Shown piece after piece: positions 54,443-64,000 of a stretch of 64,000 nt of DNA (its first letter is position 1; each line of letters starts with the position of its first letter). Both the position numbers and the translations under genes were made by a program. Source of the stretch: Clostridiales bacterium (GTDB lineage Bacteria > Bacillota > Clostridia > Oscillospirales > Acutalibacteraceae); the NCBI GenBank assembly GCA_024690965.1, contig JAILOG010000019.1, positions 115,423 through 179,422 on the forward strand, given 5' to 3'. The notes under the pieces were generated by a model that had not been told where the DNA came from, did no database searches, and saw only the letters and a list, made by a program, of their open reading frames with translations.

Positions 54443-55813
54443 TTATTTCGGCATATACTTTTTGAGCATAACGTCGTCTATTCTGTCAAGCTCGCTTTTC
54501 GGCAATATTGAGAGAAGTCTCCAGCCGAGATCGAGACTTTCGTCTATCGTTCTGTTTGCGGAATTTCCCTGATTTACGAATTGCTCTTCAAACGCTTTGC
54601 CGAATTCTATATATTTCTTATCAGTGAAGCTCAGCTCATCCTCGCCTATTACAGATGCAAGCGAACGCGCGTCCGTTACCTTCGCGTATGAGGAGAAAAG
54701 CTGGTTTGCCAGAGCGCTGTGGTCTTCTCTTGTATAGCCTTCGCCTATGCCGTCTTTCATAAGTCGGGAAAGCGACGGCAATACATTTACAGGCGGATAA
54801 ATGCCTTTGCTGTGAAGCTCACGGTCTAACACTATCTGCCCTTCCGTTATATAACCCGTAAGGTCGGGGATAGGGTGGGTTATGTCGTCGTTTGGCATGG
54901 TTAGTATCGGTATTTGCGTTACCGAGCCCGTGCTGCCTTTTATCATTCCCGCGCGCTCATAAAGCGAAGCAAGGTCTGAATATAAATATCCGGGATAGCC
55001 CTTCCTGCCGGGTATCTCTTCTTTGGATGAGCTGAATTCTCTCAGCGCTTCGCAATAAGGTGTCATATCCGTCATAATAACAAGCACGTGCTTGTTTTGA
55101 TTAAAAGCGAGATATTCAGCGGCTGTCAGAGCGCAGCGGGGAGTTAAAATCCTTTCGATTATGGGGTCGTTTGAGAGATTCAGAAACATTACAACACGCT
55201 CTAAAACTCCCGATTCTTCAAAGCAACGTTTAAAATAATCGGCAACGTCATTTTTAACGCCCATAGCTGCAAAAACAACGCAAAAGCTGTCAGCGTTATC
55301 ACATATTTGGGCTTGTCTTACTATCTGAACCGCAAGCTCGTTATGGCTCATACCGGAGCCCGAAAAAATGGGAAGCTTTTGGCCTCTTATAAGCGTGGTA
55401 AGAACATCAATAGTTGATATTCCCGTACGGATGTAGTTTTTGGGATAAATACGGGAAACCGGATTTATCGGTGTGCCGTTTATGTTGCGGTATTCATCGG
55501 GAAAAATTTCGCCCAGTCCGTCTATCGATCTGCCCGCGCCGTCAAATATACGTCCGACTATCTCAGGCGACAGAGCTATCTCCATAGGCTTGCACTTAAG
55601 CCTTACCGATGTATTTGTAAGAGAAATGGAAGTAGTTCCTTCAAAAACCTGAATAACTGCGCGCTCACCGTCAATACGGACTATTCTGCCGTGACGTGTG
55701 GTGCCGTTTTGCAACTTTATATCTACCATTTCTTCAAAAAAAGCGTCTTTTATCCCGTCTATGGCAATAAGCGAGCCGTTTATTTCGTCAACTCCAATAT
55801 ATTCAAGTATCAT
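54443..55813 (-). CDS. ntpB: V-type ATP synthase subunit B
   Basis: About 456 residues from ATG 55813 (GTG 55825 is possible). Contains [39 protein letters not shown] in place of a P-loop, and [20 protein letters not shown]. Non-catalytic ring subunit paired with A. 16-29 bases after ntpA. Confidence 0.98.
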   Translation of the reverse strand: MILEYIGVDEINGSLIAIDGIKDAFFEEMVDIKLQNGTTRHGRIVRIDGERAVIQVFEGTTSISLTNTSVRLKCKPMEIALSPEIVGRIFDGAGRSIDGLGEIFPDEYRNINGTPINPVSRIYPKNYIRTGISTIDVLTTLIRGQKLPIFSGSGMSHNELAVQIVRQAQICDNADSFCVVFAAMGVKNDVADYFKRCFEESGVLERVVMFLNLSNDPIIERILTPRCALTAAEYLAFNQNKHVLVIMTDMTPYCEALREFSSSKEEIPGRKGYPGYLYSDLASLYERAGMIKGSTGSVTQIPILTMPNDDITHPIPDLTGYITEGQIVLDRELHSKGIYPPVNVLPSLSRLMKDGIGEGYTREDHSALANQLFSSYAKVTDARSLASVIGEDELSFTDKKYIEFGKAFEEQFVNQGNSANRTIDESLDLGWRLLSILPKSELDRIDDVMLKKYMPK

Positions 55814-55841
55814 TCTATCACTCACAGTCGTAGTATTAATA

Positions 55842-57605
55842 TCAGTTGTTTTCTTTAATTGAGTTTATCGTGCTGTCTGTTTCCTTAATATAATCATCAA
55901 ACATGCTCAAATTATTGTTTGGTATATCATATTTCATCTTTATCAGTTTTTCAAACAAGCCTGCCTCTTTTGCAAGAGAAAGCGGTATTCCCTGCGACAC
56001 GAGCTCTTTTACGCTTTTGTAAAGATGCAATATTGTTTTCATCATAAGCTTTTGCTTTTCAAGCGACACAAACGTGTCGTCGCTGTGGAACGCGTTTTGC
56101 TGTAAAAAGCCAATGCGTATCACTCTTGCCGTTTCTATAATAAGCTTTTGGTCATCGGGCAAAACATCCGAGCCTATCAGCTTAACTATCTCCATAAGAC
56201 GGTTTTCTTCCTGCAACAGAGAGGTAATGCTTGACCTGTATTGTAAAAAGTCTTTTCCGCATTTTTCTTCAAACCATCTGTCAAGGTCGGCAAAATACTC
56301 GCTGTAACTCAGGTTCCAGTTTATCGCGGGATAATGTCTTGAATAGGCAAGGCTTTTGTCAAGCGCCCAAAAGCATCTTATAAAACGCTTTGTGTTTTGC
56401 GTAACGGGCTCCGAAAAATCCGAACCCTGCGGCGATACAGCCCCTATTAAAGTAACGGAACCGGTTTCTCCGCCCAGCGTTTCACATCTGCCCGCGCGCT
56501 CATAGAATTCACTCAGGCGAGATGGCAAATACGCGGGGAAACCTTCCTCTGCGGGCATTTCTTCAAGTCTGCCGGATATTTCTCTTAAGGCCTCCGCCCA
56601 ACGGGAGGTTGAGTCTGCCATAAGGGCAACATCATATCCCATATCACGGTAATACTCAGCAAGTGTAACGCCCGTGTATATAGATGCTTCTCTTGCCGCA
56701 ACGGGCATATTTGACGTATTTGCTATTAGTGAGGTGCGGTCGGTCATAGGACGGTTGTTTTTTGGGTCGATCAAGTGCGAAAACTCATTTAATACATCGC
56801 TCATTTCATTTCCGCGTTCACCGCAGCCAACATAGATTATAATATCCGCGTCGCACCACTTGGCAAGCTGGTGCTGAGTCATCGTTTTGCCTGTTCCGAA
56901 CCCACCGGGAATCGCCGCGGCGCCCCCCTTTGCGATGGGGAAGAGCGTGTCTATGATCCTTTGACCTGTTATAAGCGGTATATCGTTGCCAAGCCTTTCT
57001 TTAATGGGGCGAGGCTTACGTATAGCCCATTTTTGGCAAAGCGTAAGCTTGTGTGTTATGCCAAGAGAATCCTTCAAAACAACAATACAGTCATTAACTC
57101 TGTACTGCCCGCTTTTCTCCGCTTTTATCACAGTGCCGCTGATTTCGGGAGGTACCATCACTTTGTGTGTTATTGCAGGTGTTTCGGGCAAGGTCGCGTA
57201 AACGCTGCCACCGTATAACACATCTCCCTCTTTTACGGTTACTGTTACATCCCAGAGGCGGTTTTCGTCAAGCGACGGAACACAGGCTCCGCCTTTTATA
57301 AAAGCGCCCGAGATATTTTCAATTGCCTTTAGGGGACGTTCTATTCCGTCAAATATATTGTCGAGTATTCCGGGCCCGAGTGTTATGTTAAGCGGTGCGC
57401 CCGTGCCTGTAACCGCATCTCCGGGACGCAGACCCGTTGTTTCTTCATATACCTGTATTGTGGTAAGCTTGTTGTTAATTCCTATAACTTCTCCCACAAG
57501 CTTGTTTTCACCAACATAAACCATTTCCGACATAGAAAAATCCTTTGTGTCTTTAACGGTAACTACAGGACCGTTTATGCCGAAAATCCTATTTATTCTT
57601 TCCAT
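55842..57605 (-). CDS. ntpA: V-type ATP synthase catalytic subunit A
   Basis: 587 residues, full length. Long A-type bulge domain after residue 110, P-loop [11 protein letters not shown], Walker B region [20 protein letters not shown] and [11 protein letters not shown]. Catalytic ATP-hydrolysing or -synthesising subunit of the V1 head. Confidence 0.99.
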   Translation of the reverse strand: MERINRIFGINGPVVTVKDTKDFSMSEMVYVGENKLVGEVIGINNKLTTIQVYEETTGLRPGDAVTGTGAPLNITLGPGILDNIFDGIERPLKAIENISGAFIKGGACVPSLDENRLWDVTVTVKEGDVLYGGSVYATLPETPAITHKVMVPPEISGTVIKAEKSGQYRVNDCIVVLKDSLGITHKLTLCQKWAIRKPRPIKERLGNDIPLITGQRIIDTLFPIAKGGAAAIPGGFGTGKTMTQHQLAKWCDADIIIYVGCGERGNEMSDVLNEFSHLIDPKNNRPMTDRTSLIANTSNMPVAAREASIYTGVTLAEYYRDMGYDVALMADSTSRWAEALREISGRLEEMPAEEGFPAYLPSRLSEFYERAGRCETLGGETGSVTLIGAVSPQGSDFSEPVTQNTKRFIRCFWALDKSLAYSRHYPAINWNLSYSEYFADLDRWFEEKCGKDFLQYRSSITSLLQEENRLMEIVKLIGSDVLPDDQKLIIETARVIRIGFLQQNAFHSDDTFVSLEKQKLMMKTILHLYKSVKELVSQGIPLSLAKEAGLFEKLIKMKYDIPNNNLSMFDDYIKETDSTINSIKENN

Positions 57606-57631
57606 ATGGCTAACATTCCTTTTCGCAGAAG

Positions 57632-58222
57632 TCAGAGCGATATTCTCAGCTCCTCGGTGGTTAAGAATTTTTCTTTTTCGTCATTTATAAGCGAATTGAA
57701 CGTGTAATCTACGGTAATATTCGTGCCTGTAAGCCTTATAAGAATACCGCCCCAAATTTTATCGTCATATTCAACAACGCAATTAAAGGCTTTTTCAAGA
57801 CCGTAGCCCGGTCCTTTATCATTAGGGGACAGGACTATTTCGATTCGGTTTTCGGGAAAACACTCTTTTACGCGGTTTATAACACTTTTAAGCACATTCA
57901 AATAATCTTCGCTTTTTCTGAATAGGTCAAGGTTATCCTTAACATTTTCAAAAACGTTGTCTGTTACGGCGTTTCTTTTTTCAAATAACAGGCGTTTCTT
58001 TTCCAGCTTGAGCATAGCGGTGGATTTCGTTATTTCCGCGCTTATATTTTGCTTTTCGGTTTTAAGGTAATTATCGTATTTGTTTTTTTCTTCCGATTTA
58101 AACGCCGCAAGCTCTTTATTAATCAAACCGTCTGTTTCCGTATTCAGTTCCTTTGCCTGCTTTTTTGCGGTATCGGTAATTGAAGATATAAAATTGTTCA
58201 GTTTTTCGTTATTTATACTCAT
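57632..58222 (-). CDS. ntpE: V-type ATP synthase subunit E
   Basis: 196 residues: an N-terminal long coiled coil (TKSTAMLKLEKKRLLFEKRN) and a C-terminal globular domain (GGILIRLTGTNITVDYTFNS). Peripheral stalk subunit pairing with G/H. It sits between F and A here. Confidence 0.9.
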   Translation of the reverse strand: MSINNEKLNNFISSITDTAKKQAKELNTETDGLINKELAAFKSEEKNKYDNYLKTEKQNISAEITKSTAMLKLEKKRLLFEKRNAVTDNVFENVKDNLDLFRKSEDYLNVLKSVINRVKECFPENRIEIVLSPNDKGPGYGLEKAFNCVVEYDDKIWGGILIRLTGTNITVDYTFNSLINDEKEKFLTTEELRISL

Positions 58223-58275
58223 GACATTTAGCCGTAAACCGATATATAAAACGGTTTTCCTTTTTGCAGAATATG

Positions 58276-58584
58276 TTAAAGCTTTAGTCCTATCGCATCG
58301 TGGATATAACCCATAATAGAATCCTTTGCCCTGCCGTTACCGTGACGGTCGGGTATTTCTACTATAAGCGGACGTCTGAAATTAAGCTTTAGGTCAAATA
58401 TATGATCGGGACAAAGCGACACAAGCTTTTCTGTCATTAACACCACGGCAATATCTTCATCAGCGCAGGCGTAATTAAGCGCTGAGATCACTTCGTCTTT
58501 TTCGTGTACAACAACACCGTCTATTCCCGTAAGACGCATACCTATCTGAGTATCCACATTGTCGCTTATAAGATAAAACCGCAT
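58276..58584 (-). CDS. V-type ATP synthase subunit F
   Basis: 102 residues with the F pattern YLISDNVDTQIGMRLTGIDG, VLMTEKLVSLCPDHIFDLK and PLIVEIPDRHGNGRAKDSIM. Binds the D shaft and modulates rotation. 53 bases before subunit E. Confidence 0.95.
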   Translation of the reverse strand: MRFYLISDNVDTQIGMRLTGIDGVVVHEKDEVISALNYACADEDIAVVLMTEKLVSLCPDHIFDLKLNFRRPLIVEIPDRHGNGRAKDSIMGYIHDAIGLKL

Positions 58585-58625
58585 TTAACGCACACCCCGA
58601 TCAATAAAACCATGTTAATCCTAAA

Positions 58626-59069
58626 TCAGATTTTTGAATATATAAGTATGGAAACAAGCAGTCCGTACAACGCGATGCCTTCGCCCAAAGCAACAAATAT
58701 AAGCGATTTACCGAATGCGGAAGGGTCTTCGCTCGTGGCGCCTATTGCCGCAGGAGCCGCGCTTGCAACCGCTACGCCTCCGCCTATGCCGGATAATCCC
58801 GTTGCCAAAGCTGCCGCAATAAATGCCCAGCCCGACGCGCCGCTTGATTGTTCCTCAGCGGCTGTTGCGGTCGTTTGGGGTGTATCACCTTCTGCCGCGC
58901 TTGCGGCAACAGGCGTAATTATACACATTACGCCAACAATACAAAAGGCTGCTATTTGCATTAAAGCGGCGCTTTTCGGCGTTCTGCCCTTTTTGACAGC
59001 GTTTACAGCCCAAGCCACTGAGCCCACCAAAAACACAACAGGTATCAAAAGTAAAATATAAGTTAACAT
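58626..59069 (-). CDS. ntpK: V-type ATP synthase proteolipid subunit K
   Basis: 147 residues. An N-terminal helix hairpin (LTYILLLIPVVFLVGSVAWA, AALMQIAAFCIVGVMCIITP), an Ala/Thr/Glu-rich loop, then the c-ring hairpin: GWAFIAAALATGLSGIGGG and LIFVALGEGIALYGLLVSIL with ion-binding Glu in GEGIALYG. GGAGGAATAA precedes the ATG. Na+ or H+ specificity cannot be fixed by eye. Confidence 0.95.
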   Translation of the reverse strand: MLTYILLLIPVVFLVGSVAWAVNAVKKGRTPKSAALMQIAAFCIVGVMCIITPVAASAAEGDTPQTTATAAEEQSSGASGWAFIAAALATGLSGIGGGVAVASAAPAAIGATSEDPSAFGKSLIFVALGEGIALYGLLVSILIYSKI

Positions 59070-59086
59070 AATTTTATTCCTCCGTT

Positions 59087-61012
59087 TTATTTGTTTTTGT
59101 TTATCATATTTGTTTGTATCGCCTTAAACGGCCTACCCGAGCCTGTATAAAAGCGGCTGAACATTTCGTAGAATTCAAGCCTTAGCACCTGTATTCCCAC
59201 AAGCAGTCCTTCCAAAGCCATAACAATAATGTTTCCTATTATTTCTATTATCACAAAGCTTACGCTTAAAGTATCGCCCGCAAGTATCGCGACAACCATC
59301 ATCATACCTGCGTGTACCAAAACGAACGCTCCCACACGCAAAAATGACATTGTGTTTGATATATATCCGAGCATCGTTTCAAAAAGCTCAAAAAAGCTTT
59401 GAAGTAAATATTCGCCCCATTTTTCGGGGAATGGATGTTTTTTTCCGTTTACAAGATTTATTAGCGGCTCCTGTAAATACATTGCGATTATAGGTACAAC
59501 GATAAGGCATATTATATACGATGGAGTAAACACATCAGCACCTAAAAACAAAGTGCCGAGCAAACCGTAGACAAGTGCCGAATAAAACACAACTCCCGCC
59601 AATCCGTTCGGGGAAAACAGCGCGCTGCCGATATCACGCTTTTTTATTGACGCATAAATGTTCAAAAGCATGGCAACAACGACCAAAGTGACCCCGATTC
59701 CCACAGCGGCGTATATTATCATATTTATGGTTTGAGATTCCATAACTTCAATCGGTTTGCCTTTAAATCCCATAGATTTGTATAAGCCGTCCAGCGCGTG
59801 TTCAAACCCAAACACCGAGCCGTAGACAAACCCGAATATCGCAGAGGAGATACCGCAGGGTATAAGAAGTTTGCCGAGCTTCATCCTCTTTAGTTTCCAC
59901 ATCAAAAAGCCTACTGTCGAGAGGCAAATACCCTGTCCAACATCACCGAACATAATACCGAACAGCAGGGTATAGGTTATTGCCACAAAAGCTGTCGGGT
60001 CGATCTCATTGTAAGCGGGCAACCCGAACATATCAACGTAAAATTCAAAAGGCTTTGCAAAAAAACTGTTTTTAAGCTTTATGGGGGGATTATTTTTAAG
60101 CTCGTCTTTTCCGCTTGTGGTTTTACAGTTTAAGCCTGCTTCATTTATTCTAGAGGTAAGGGCTTTTTGATCTTTTTTGGTTACCCACCCTGTAAGAATG
60201 AAATTGTCTTTGTGTATTATACAGTTCGCTTTTACCTTTTCAATTTCACAAAGCGCGTACAGCGTAAGCAAGCATTTTGCGGCAGCGGCGTTATTATTAT
60301 CAAGATAAGCATTTATATCGCTGTTTATTGACTCAAGCTCTTTAACAAGCTGAGAGAGCCTGTCAGGGTCAAATTTGTATTGCGTTATAATCGAAGAATC
60401 AATATGGATAAACCCGAGTTTTGCAAGCGACCTTTCCGCTTCGTCGGAAAACTCCTGCGGTGCCGCGAACATTCCGCAACAATAATCGTCCTTTTCAAAA
60501 ATGGGAATGAAAATATATTCCGCGCTGTTGTCGCCATTTATCAGTTTTGTACTTTCATCGGGCAGCATACCGAAGCCCGTTTTGATAAAACTGCACTTTG
60601 ACAAACGGTCAAAATCAATATCGGCTTTGCAAAAACCTTCAACTACTTCAAAATTGTCTTTGAAGGCAGATATGCTTTCCTCGGTAGCGCGTTTTTTTTC
60701 ATATAACAGCGACAAATCGCCGATATACTTATCAACAAATTCGTTTAAATATTCTAAATCTTCTGTTTCGTTATCATTGCCCTGCACACAGTCGAAAGAT
60801 ATATTGTGCATATCGCAAAACTCTGCAAACTTTTCGTATTGCTCAATTAATGAGTTTTGTGGGTTTATTTGTTCGGCGTTGCGTATCTCGCTGTAAAAAT
60901 GCTGCGCGTTTTCGCTGTGAAATATGCCCGATTCTGCACATATCTTTGCGGCGTCGTCAAGCCTTTGCCGCGGTCCGCTTACAGTAATAAAGCTTACTTT
61001 TTCTACTGACAA
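59087..61012 (-). CDS. ntpI: V-type ATP synthase subunit I (a-subunit homologue)
   Basis: 641 residues. N-terminal cytoplasmic half with coiled coils, C-terminal half with seven to eight helices, including PTAFVAITYTLLFGIMFGDV, GQGICLSTVGFLMW and FLRVGAFVLVHAGMMMVVA. It forms the ion half-channels next to the K ring. TTG start ten bases after AAAGGAGG. Confidence 0.97.
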   Translation of the reverse strand: MSVEKVSFITVSGPRQRLDDAAKICAESGIFHSENAQHFYSEIRNAEQINPQNSLIEQYEKFAEFCDMHNISFDCVQGNDNETEDLEYLNEFVDKYIGDLSLLYEKKRATEESISAFKDNFEVVEGFCKADIDFDRLSKCSFIKTGFGMLPDESTKLINGDNSAEYIFIPIFEKDDYCCGMFAAPQEFSDEAERSLAKLGFIHIDSSIITQYKFDPDRLSQLVKELESINSDINAYLDNNNAAAAKCLLTLYALCEIEKVKANCIIHKDNFILTGWVTKKDQKALTSRINEAGLNCKTTSGKDELKNNPPIKLKNSFFAKPFEFYVDMFGLPAYNEIDPTAFVAITYTLLFGIMFGDVGQGICLSTVGFLMWKLKRMKLGKLLIPCGISSAIFGFVYGSVFGFEHALDGLYKSMGFKGKPIEVMESQTINMIIYAAVGIGVTLVVVAMLLNIYASIKKRDIGSALFSPNGLAGVVFYSALVYGLLGTLFLGADVFTPSYIICLIVVPIIAMYLQEPLINLVNGKKHPFPEKWGEYLLQSFFELFETMLGYISNTMSFLRVGAFVLVHAGMMMVVAILAGDTLSVSFVIIEIIGNIIVMALEGLLVGIQVLRLEFYEMFSRFYTGSGRPFKAIQTNMINKNK

Positions 61013-61034
61013 TTTCGGCTTACCTCCTTTCAGG

Positions 61035-62069
61035 CTATTTGATAAGCATTTCTTTTATTATTTCGGGAGAAGCGTTATATCTTACCCCTTCTATAATATT
61101 AAAAACATTTGTTACTTCAATTTCTGACAAAAACAAATAAGATGCCAAAACGACCGACGGATAGCTGCTGCGTCTGATAAGCGAAGTAGATTCTTTAAAT
61201 ACCGTCATAGAATCTGTAAGGGAATTATCAGACATTATCGCACGCAGTTTTCTTCCGAGAGAAGTCATATTCAATATATTGTAAAAATCAAGTTCGCTGT
61301 CAGCGTTTATTAAAGCGTCAAGCTGTTTTTTTGACATTGATGAATGATTGAGCATAAGCTTGTATATGTTTTTCTCAGACATATTATAATATTTTTTCAG
61401 TCTGTATATTACGTCTAAATTCTTTGCGCTTAACATATTGCCGAACAGACGGTTAAGCTGCTTTTTTTCTTCACCGTGAGTGTGTCTGTTAATTGTGGCG
61501 ATAACACTATCATATAAAGAATTGTTCAGCTCACATTCTATTAACGCAAGATCATAAACGCCGTCTTTTGGGGGGTGATTTGCAAATATATCGTAATACG
61601 GAGTATTATAAGCCGCCCGCAAAAGCTGTTCATATGTGGAAACGTTCTTAAGCGAGTTCAAATCCATATTAGAGTGTCTGTCTATATAAACGGGCGCAGT
61701 ATATTCAAAATCCCCGTTTTTCCCCGCTGAAAGCAGTGTGAGAAATTTCAGAACATCATTTATCTCCAACACATCTATAATATACCTGTAAAAAAAATCT
61801 CCTACCGTTATTTCATATTTGCACAGCGCACTGCATTCTTCATAAAAAGATTTTCTAACAAGCGTCTCCAGCATACCGCGATGTATTTGAATATTATGAA
61901 AAGACGGCAAATATTTTCCGTAATGAGTTTCGGCTTTCAAATAAGCGGCTATTTCAGACACATTTTTACATTCGCAAAGATACGCGTAATCTTTATCTGA
62001 AAGACGTCTGCCGTAGAGCGTTCGCGCTTTTGCCGAAACCGCGTTTGAAGCGTGATTTATATGAATCAT
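61035..62069 (-). CDS. ntpC: V-type ATP synthase subunit C
   Basis: 344 residues from ATG 62069; TTG 62075 is also in frame. Contains KARTLYGRRLSDKDYAYL, helical bundles with LDVIYRLKKYYNMSEKNIYK and ending NIIEGVRYNASPEIIKEMLI. Subunit C caps the K ring and holds the shaft. It begins within 14 bases of the preceding stop, with no clear ribosome binding site, so translation is probably coupled. Confidence 0.93.
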   Translation of the reverse strand: MIHINHASNAVSAKARTLYGRRLSDKDYAYLCECKNVSEIAAYLKAETHYGKYLPSFHNIQIHRGMLETLVRKSFYEECSALCKYEITVGDFFYRYIIDVLEINDVLKFLTLLSAGKNGDFEYTAPVYIDRHSNMDLNSLKNVSTYEQLLRAAYNTPYYDIFANHPPKDGVYDLALIECELNNSLYDSVIATINRHTHGEEKKQLNRLFGNMLSAKNLDVIYRLKKYYNMSEKNIYKLMLNHSSMSKKQLDALINADSELDFYNILNMTSLGRKLRAIMSDNSLTDSMTVFKESTSLIRRSSYPSVVLASYLFLSEIEVTNVFNIIEGVRYNASPEIIKEMLIK

Positions 62070-62082
62070 ATACAAAATTCAT

Positions 62083-62406
62083 TCAGTCGTTTGACAGCTT
62101 GTAAATAATGCTTTCGGTGATTTCCGAGACCCAACGGGAAAAGTTCTCTTTTTCTGCATTTTCAAGCTTGAGCATTGCGTTTTCAAAATCAGCTTCAATC
62201 GTTTTTTTAGCGCTTAAGGCTGTTTCTTCCTGCAAAGCACGGTGCCGCTCCAGTTCATCGTGGGTCTGTTGTTTATATTCTTCTGTTATTTTGGCTTCAT
62301 TGTCTTTTAATGTTGAACCGGCGCTATCCTTTGTGTGCTTTGCTTCGTTTAAGATCTGTCTTGCTTGCTCGTCAGCCGAAATTATTCTTTCAATAATGCT
62401 GTCCAA
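62083..62406 (-). CDS. V-type ATP synthase subunit G/H (peripheral stalk)
   Basis: 107 residues from TTG 62406, eight bases after AAAGGAG; a longer in-frame start at 62484 overlaps the promoter. Fully helical (SIIERIISADEQARQILNEA), heptad-rich. It pairs with subunit E as the outer stalk. First gene of the operon. Confidence 0.8.
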   Translation of the reverse strand: MDSIIERIISADEQARQILNEAKHTKDSAGSTLKDNEAKITEEYKQQTHDELERHRALQEETALSAKKTIEADFENAMLKLENAEKENFSRWVSEITESIIYKLSND

Positions 62407-62455
62407 AACCGATACTCCTTTCATATAAATATTCAATTTGATAATCAACCCGGTT

Positions 62456-62484
62456 ATTATAGTACCTTTCAAATCTAATTTCAA
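62456..62484 (-). promoter_or_regulatory. Promoter of the V-ATPase operon
   Basis: Minus strand TTGAAA (62484-62479), 17-base spacer, perfect TATAAT (62461-62456), 50 bases before the TTG start. Confidence 0.7.
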
Positions 62485-62584
62485 GCAATTTTGATAAATA
62501 ATAGAGTCAAAATTGCAGTTTTTTGAGTTCAGAATTTTAATACTTGCTCAATCAGAAAAAACGCGTATTAAAACTTAAACCATA

Positions 62585-63574
62585 CTATTCGGCATACAGC
62601 CAATTATCGTGTTTTTTACTTAAAAATTCGTTGATCATATTCTCAAATTCCCTGTCAAGATCCGTCAGACGTCCTTTGCCACATACAAACGGAATTATAT
62701 AACGCTTTTTCGCGTTTACAACACGTCTTTTTGATAAAGGAACGCTTTCATTCGAAATAAGACTGCTCAGGCGGCAATAGCTTTTCCACATTTCTGCTGT
62801 TTTTGTGTTGCCGTTTAATTTTGCAATTACTTTAGATTCGGTCGTGTAAAGATCATTCTCGCAAATTACGCCCGATTTTATTGCAAAACTAATGATTTCA
62901 GACAAAGTTTGCATTGCGTACCGATCCTCGTCACATTCATACAAATATGAGCATTTAAGAGCGTCTTTAGCAAATTCAAAGGCAATTTTGATGCTTTTAA
63001 AAGATATTTCGGGTTCATTAAACTCATTTTCCGCAATAACCAGATCATTATAGTATTTCCGCAGGTTATTCAATTCCGAAAACTTATAGTTTTCAAGATT
63101 ACCGATAGTATACTCTAATCTGTCCGCCGATAAGCGCGGTGTGTCATTGTCAGCGATTGGGTATTTATGATAATCTTTGATATCGTCAATCGAAATTCGG
63201 TATTTTTGCAGTAAGGCACAAATTTCAGGTGAACCGCGTATTATATCTTCGGTATGCTTTTCGGTAGATTCCTGGGTTAAGTAGTCACCGTGGAGAAAGT
63301 CTATGGAATGTGCGAAAGCGGGAGTCGCGATATCATGGAACAGCGCCGCCAAAGACTGAACCATATTATTTGAAAATTTGTAAGTTATTAAAGCAGCGCA
63401 AACACTGTGCTCATATCTGTAATAAGGCTTGATACCCCTGTAAGTTTTAAAGTCGGTGTATTCACAACCGCAATTCATTCCTATATCCTTCAGCCGGAGC
63501 ATTTCATTGACCGCGGAAAACTCATTTATAAATTCAGGTATCTTTTCACTGTAATAAAAGCTAAAATTGTTCAT
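62585..63574 (-). CDS. HD-domain phosphohydrolase
   Basis: 329 residues from ATG 63574. HD metal ligands are in YRYEHSVCAALITYKF, then LAALFHDIATPAFAHSIDFL, with TPRLSADRLEYTIGN later, the layout of dGTPase-like HD proteins. The C-terminal ~100 residues are unassigned. Substrate unknown. It has its own promoter at 63610-63638. Confidence 0.88.
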   Translation of the reverse strand: MNNFSFYYSEKIPEFINEFSAVNEMLRLKDIGMNCGCEYTDFKTYRGIKPYYRYEHSVCAALITYKFSNNMVQSLAALFHDIATPAFAHSIDFLHGDYLTQESTEKHTEDIIRGSPEICALLQKYRISIDDIKDYHKYPIADNDTPRLSADRLEYTIGNLENYKFSELNNLRKYYNDLVIAENEFNEPEISFKSIKIAFEFAKDALKCSYLYECDEDRYAMQTLSEIISFAIKSGVICENDLYTTESKVIAKLNGNTKTAEMWKSYCRLSSLISNESVPLSKRRVVNAKKRYIIPFVCGKGRLTDLDREFENMINEFLSKKHDNWLYAE

Positions 63575-63609
63575 ATACAAAACCGTTTCATTTCCATATT
63601 TTTTGTTGT

Positions 63610-63638
63610 ATTATAACACCACTATACAAAAAAGTCAT
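63610..63638 (-). promoter_or_regulatory. Promoter of the HD-domain gene
   Basis: Minus strand ATGACT (63638-63633), 17-base spacer and a perfect TATAAT (63615-63610). Confidence 0.5.
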
Positions 63639-63755
63639 CTAAAATTACAGATTACTAAGCTTTTCGGCAGAACGAAAGCAAAAAGCACATAATTACAGAG
63701 AATTCTGCGATAATATTGTTGAACACGACAAATCGAAAAAATATTTATAATTTGC

Positions 63756-63785
63756 TTGACAACCGCAAGCCATAAGTGCTAAAAT
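63756..63785 (+). promoter_or_regulatory. Upstream promoter of a probable rRNA operon (P1)
   Basis: Consensus TTGACA (63756-63761), 18-base spacer, TAAAAT (63780-63785). Confidence 0.55.
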
Positions 63786-63869
63786 AACCGAGTTGTCGCA
63801 AAAAGGGCGCAAATGACGAATAGTATTGGCGCACGGGTCAGGAAAAAGCAAAAAAACTAAAAAAAGTAC

Positions 63870-63898
63870 TTGACATAGGACAGCGGAAGTGATATACT
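63870..63898 (+). promoter_or_regulatory. Downstream promoter of a probable rRNA operon (P2)
   Basis: Consensus TTGACA (63870-63875), 17-base spacer, TATACT (63893-63898). Tandem strong promoters spaced ~114 bases apart are typical of rRNA operons. Confidence 0.7.
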
Positions 63899-63904
63899 GA
63901 ATAG

Positions 63905-64000
63905 GCTGTCCGCGAGACAGCAAGGACCTTGAAAATTAAACAACACGAAACAAAGAAACCCGTGATTACTTTGAGGGAAGCGAGAAATCGCTTTCGGAAA
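63905..64000 (+). other. Leader of a probable rRNA operon running out of the window
   Basis: After P2 comes GACCTTGAAAATTAAACAAC at 63925, similar to the boxA-like sequence ahead of 16S rRNA in Firmicutes. A hairpin AGCGA/TCGCT follows near 63979-63993. No protein gene with a ribosome binding site begins here. 16S itself would lie beyond base 64000. Confidence 0.6.

Noticed and set aside
63693..63923. 76-codon minus-strand frame over the rRNA-type promoters
   Set aside because: Overlaps two consensus promoters, lacks a ribosome binding site and has no protein-like pattern.

Overview
The window looks like chromosomal DNA of a starch-degrading member of the Clostridia (Oscillospirales, Ruminococcus-like). 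This is inferred from gene content: a V-type ATP synthase operon in place of an F-type one, AbrB/Rex/YlmH/RNase M5 Firmicutes genes, strong AGGAGG ribosome binding sites, two secreted proteins with type I dockerins (a pullulanase and a papain-like protease), and moderate-to-low G+C. A Ruminococcus bromii-like amylosome organism fits, but the species cannot be fixed from sequence alone.

Layout. (1) 1-7212, plus strand: the structural end of a prophage. It runs from the C-terminal part of a major capsid protein through head-completion proteins, a LysM tail protein, gp25-like, baseplate J-like and DUF2313-like proteins to a tail fibre, a leucine-rich-repeat protein and a terminator. No sheath, tube, tape-measure, hub hydrolase or lysis genes lie between capsid and terminator. 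(2) 7252-9900, minus: an MBOAT/DHHW pair for acylation of a surface or secreted polymer. (3) 10037-16857, plus: serine and glycine metabolism (serC, serA, glyA), thymidine kinase, a GT2 glycosyltransferase, EF-P and an acidic zinc-ribbon protein. (4) 16877-21486, minus: a secreted CAP protein, tRNA-Arg(CCG), a small membrane protein, a TPP riboswitch with thiT, mgtE and an acidic coiled protein. (5) 21633-26251, plus: CpXC protein, FHA-FtsW, class B PBP and YlmH. (6) 26371-37129, minus: pnp, rpsO, polysaccharide genes, YitT, a dockerin protease and rex. (7) 37429-37818, plus: a short AbrB gene with its own promoter and terminator. (8) 37884-63574, minus: a Tim44-like protein, pullulanase, prmC, YqhQ, a two-component system with a lipoprotein, trmB, rnmV, holA, comEC, a phosphoribosyltransferase, a HIT protein, a YgjV-GNAT fusion, a nine-gene V-ATPase operon and an HD phosphohydrolase. 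(9) 63756-64000, plus: two tandem consensus promoters and a leader that looks like the front of an rRNA operon whose 16S gene would lie beyond the window.

How the parts fit. The dockerin proteins suggest assembly of extracellular enzymes on cohesin scaffolds encoded elsewhere. The lipoprotein with four Asp-rich calcium-type repeats is encoded just upstream of a response regulator and histidine kinase and may be part of the same signalling unit. FtsW-type flippase/polymerase plus transpeptidase form a cell-wall pair. The most unusual item is the compact prophage tail module. Most of the rest is ordinary housekeeping DNA.
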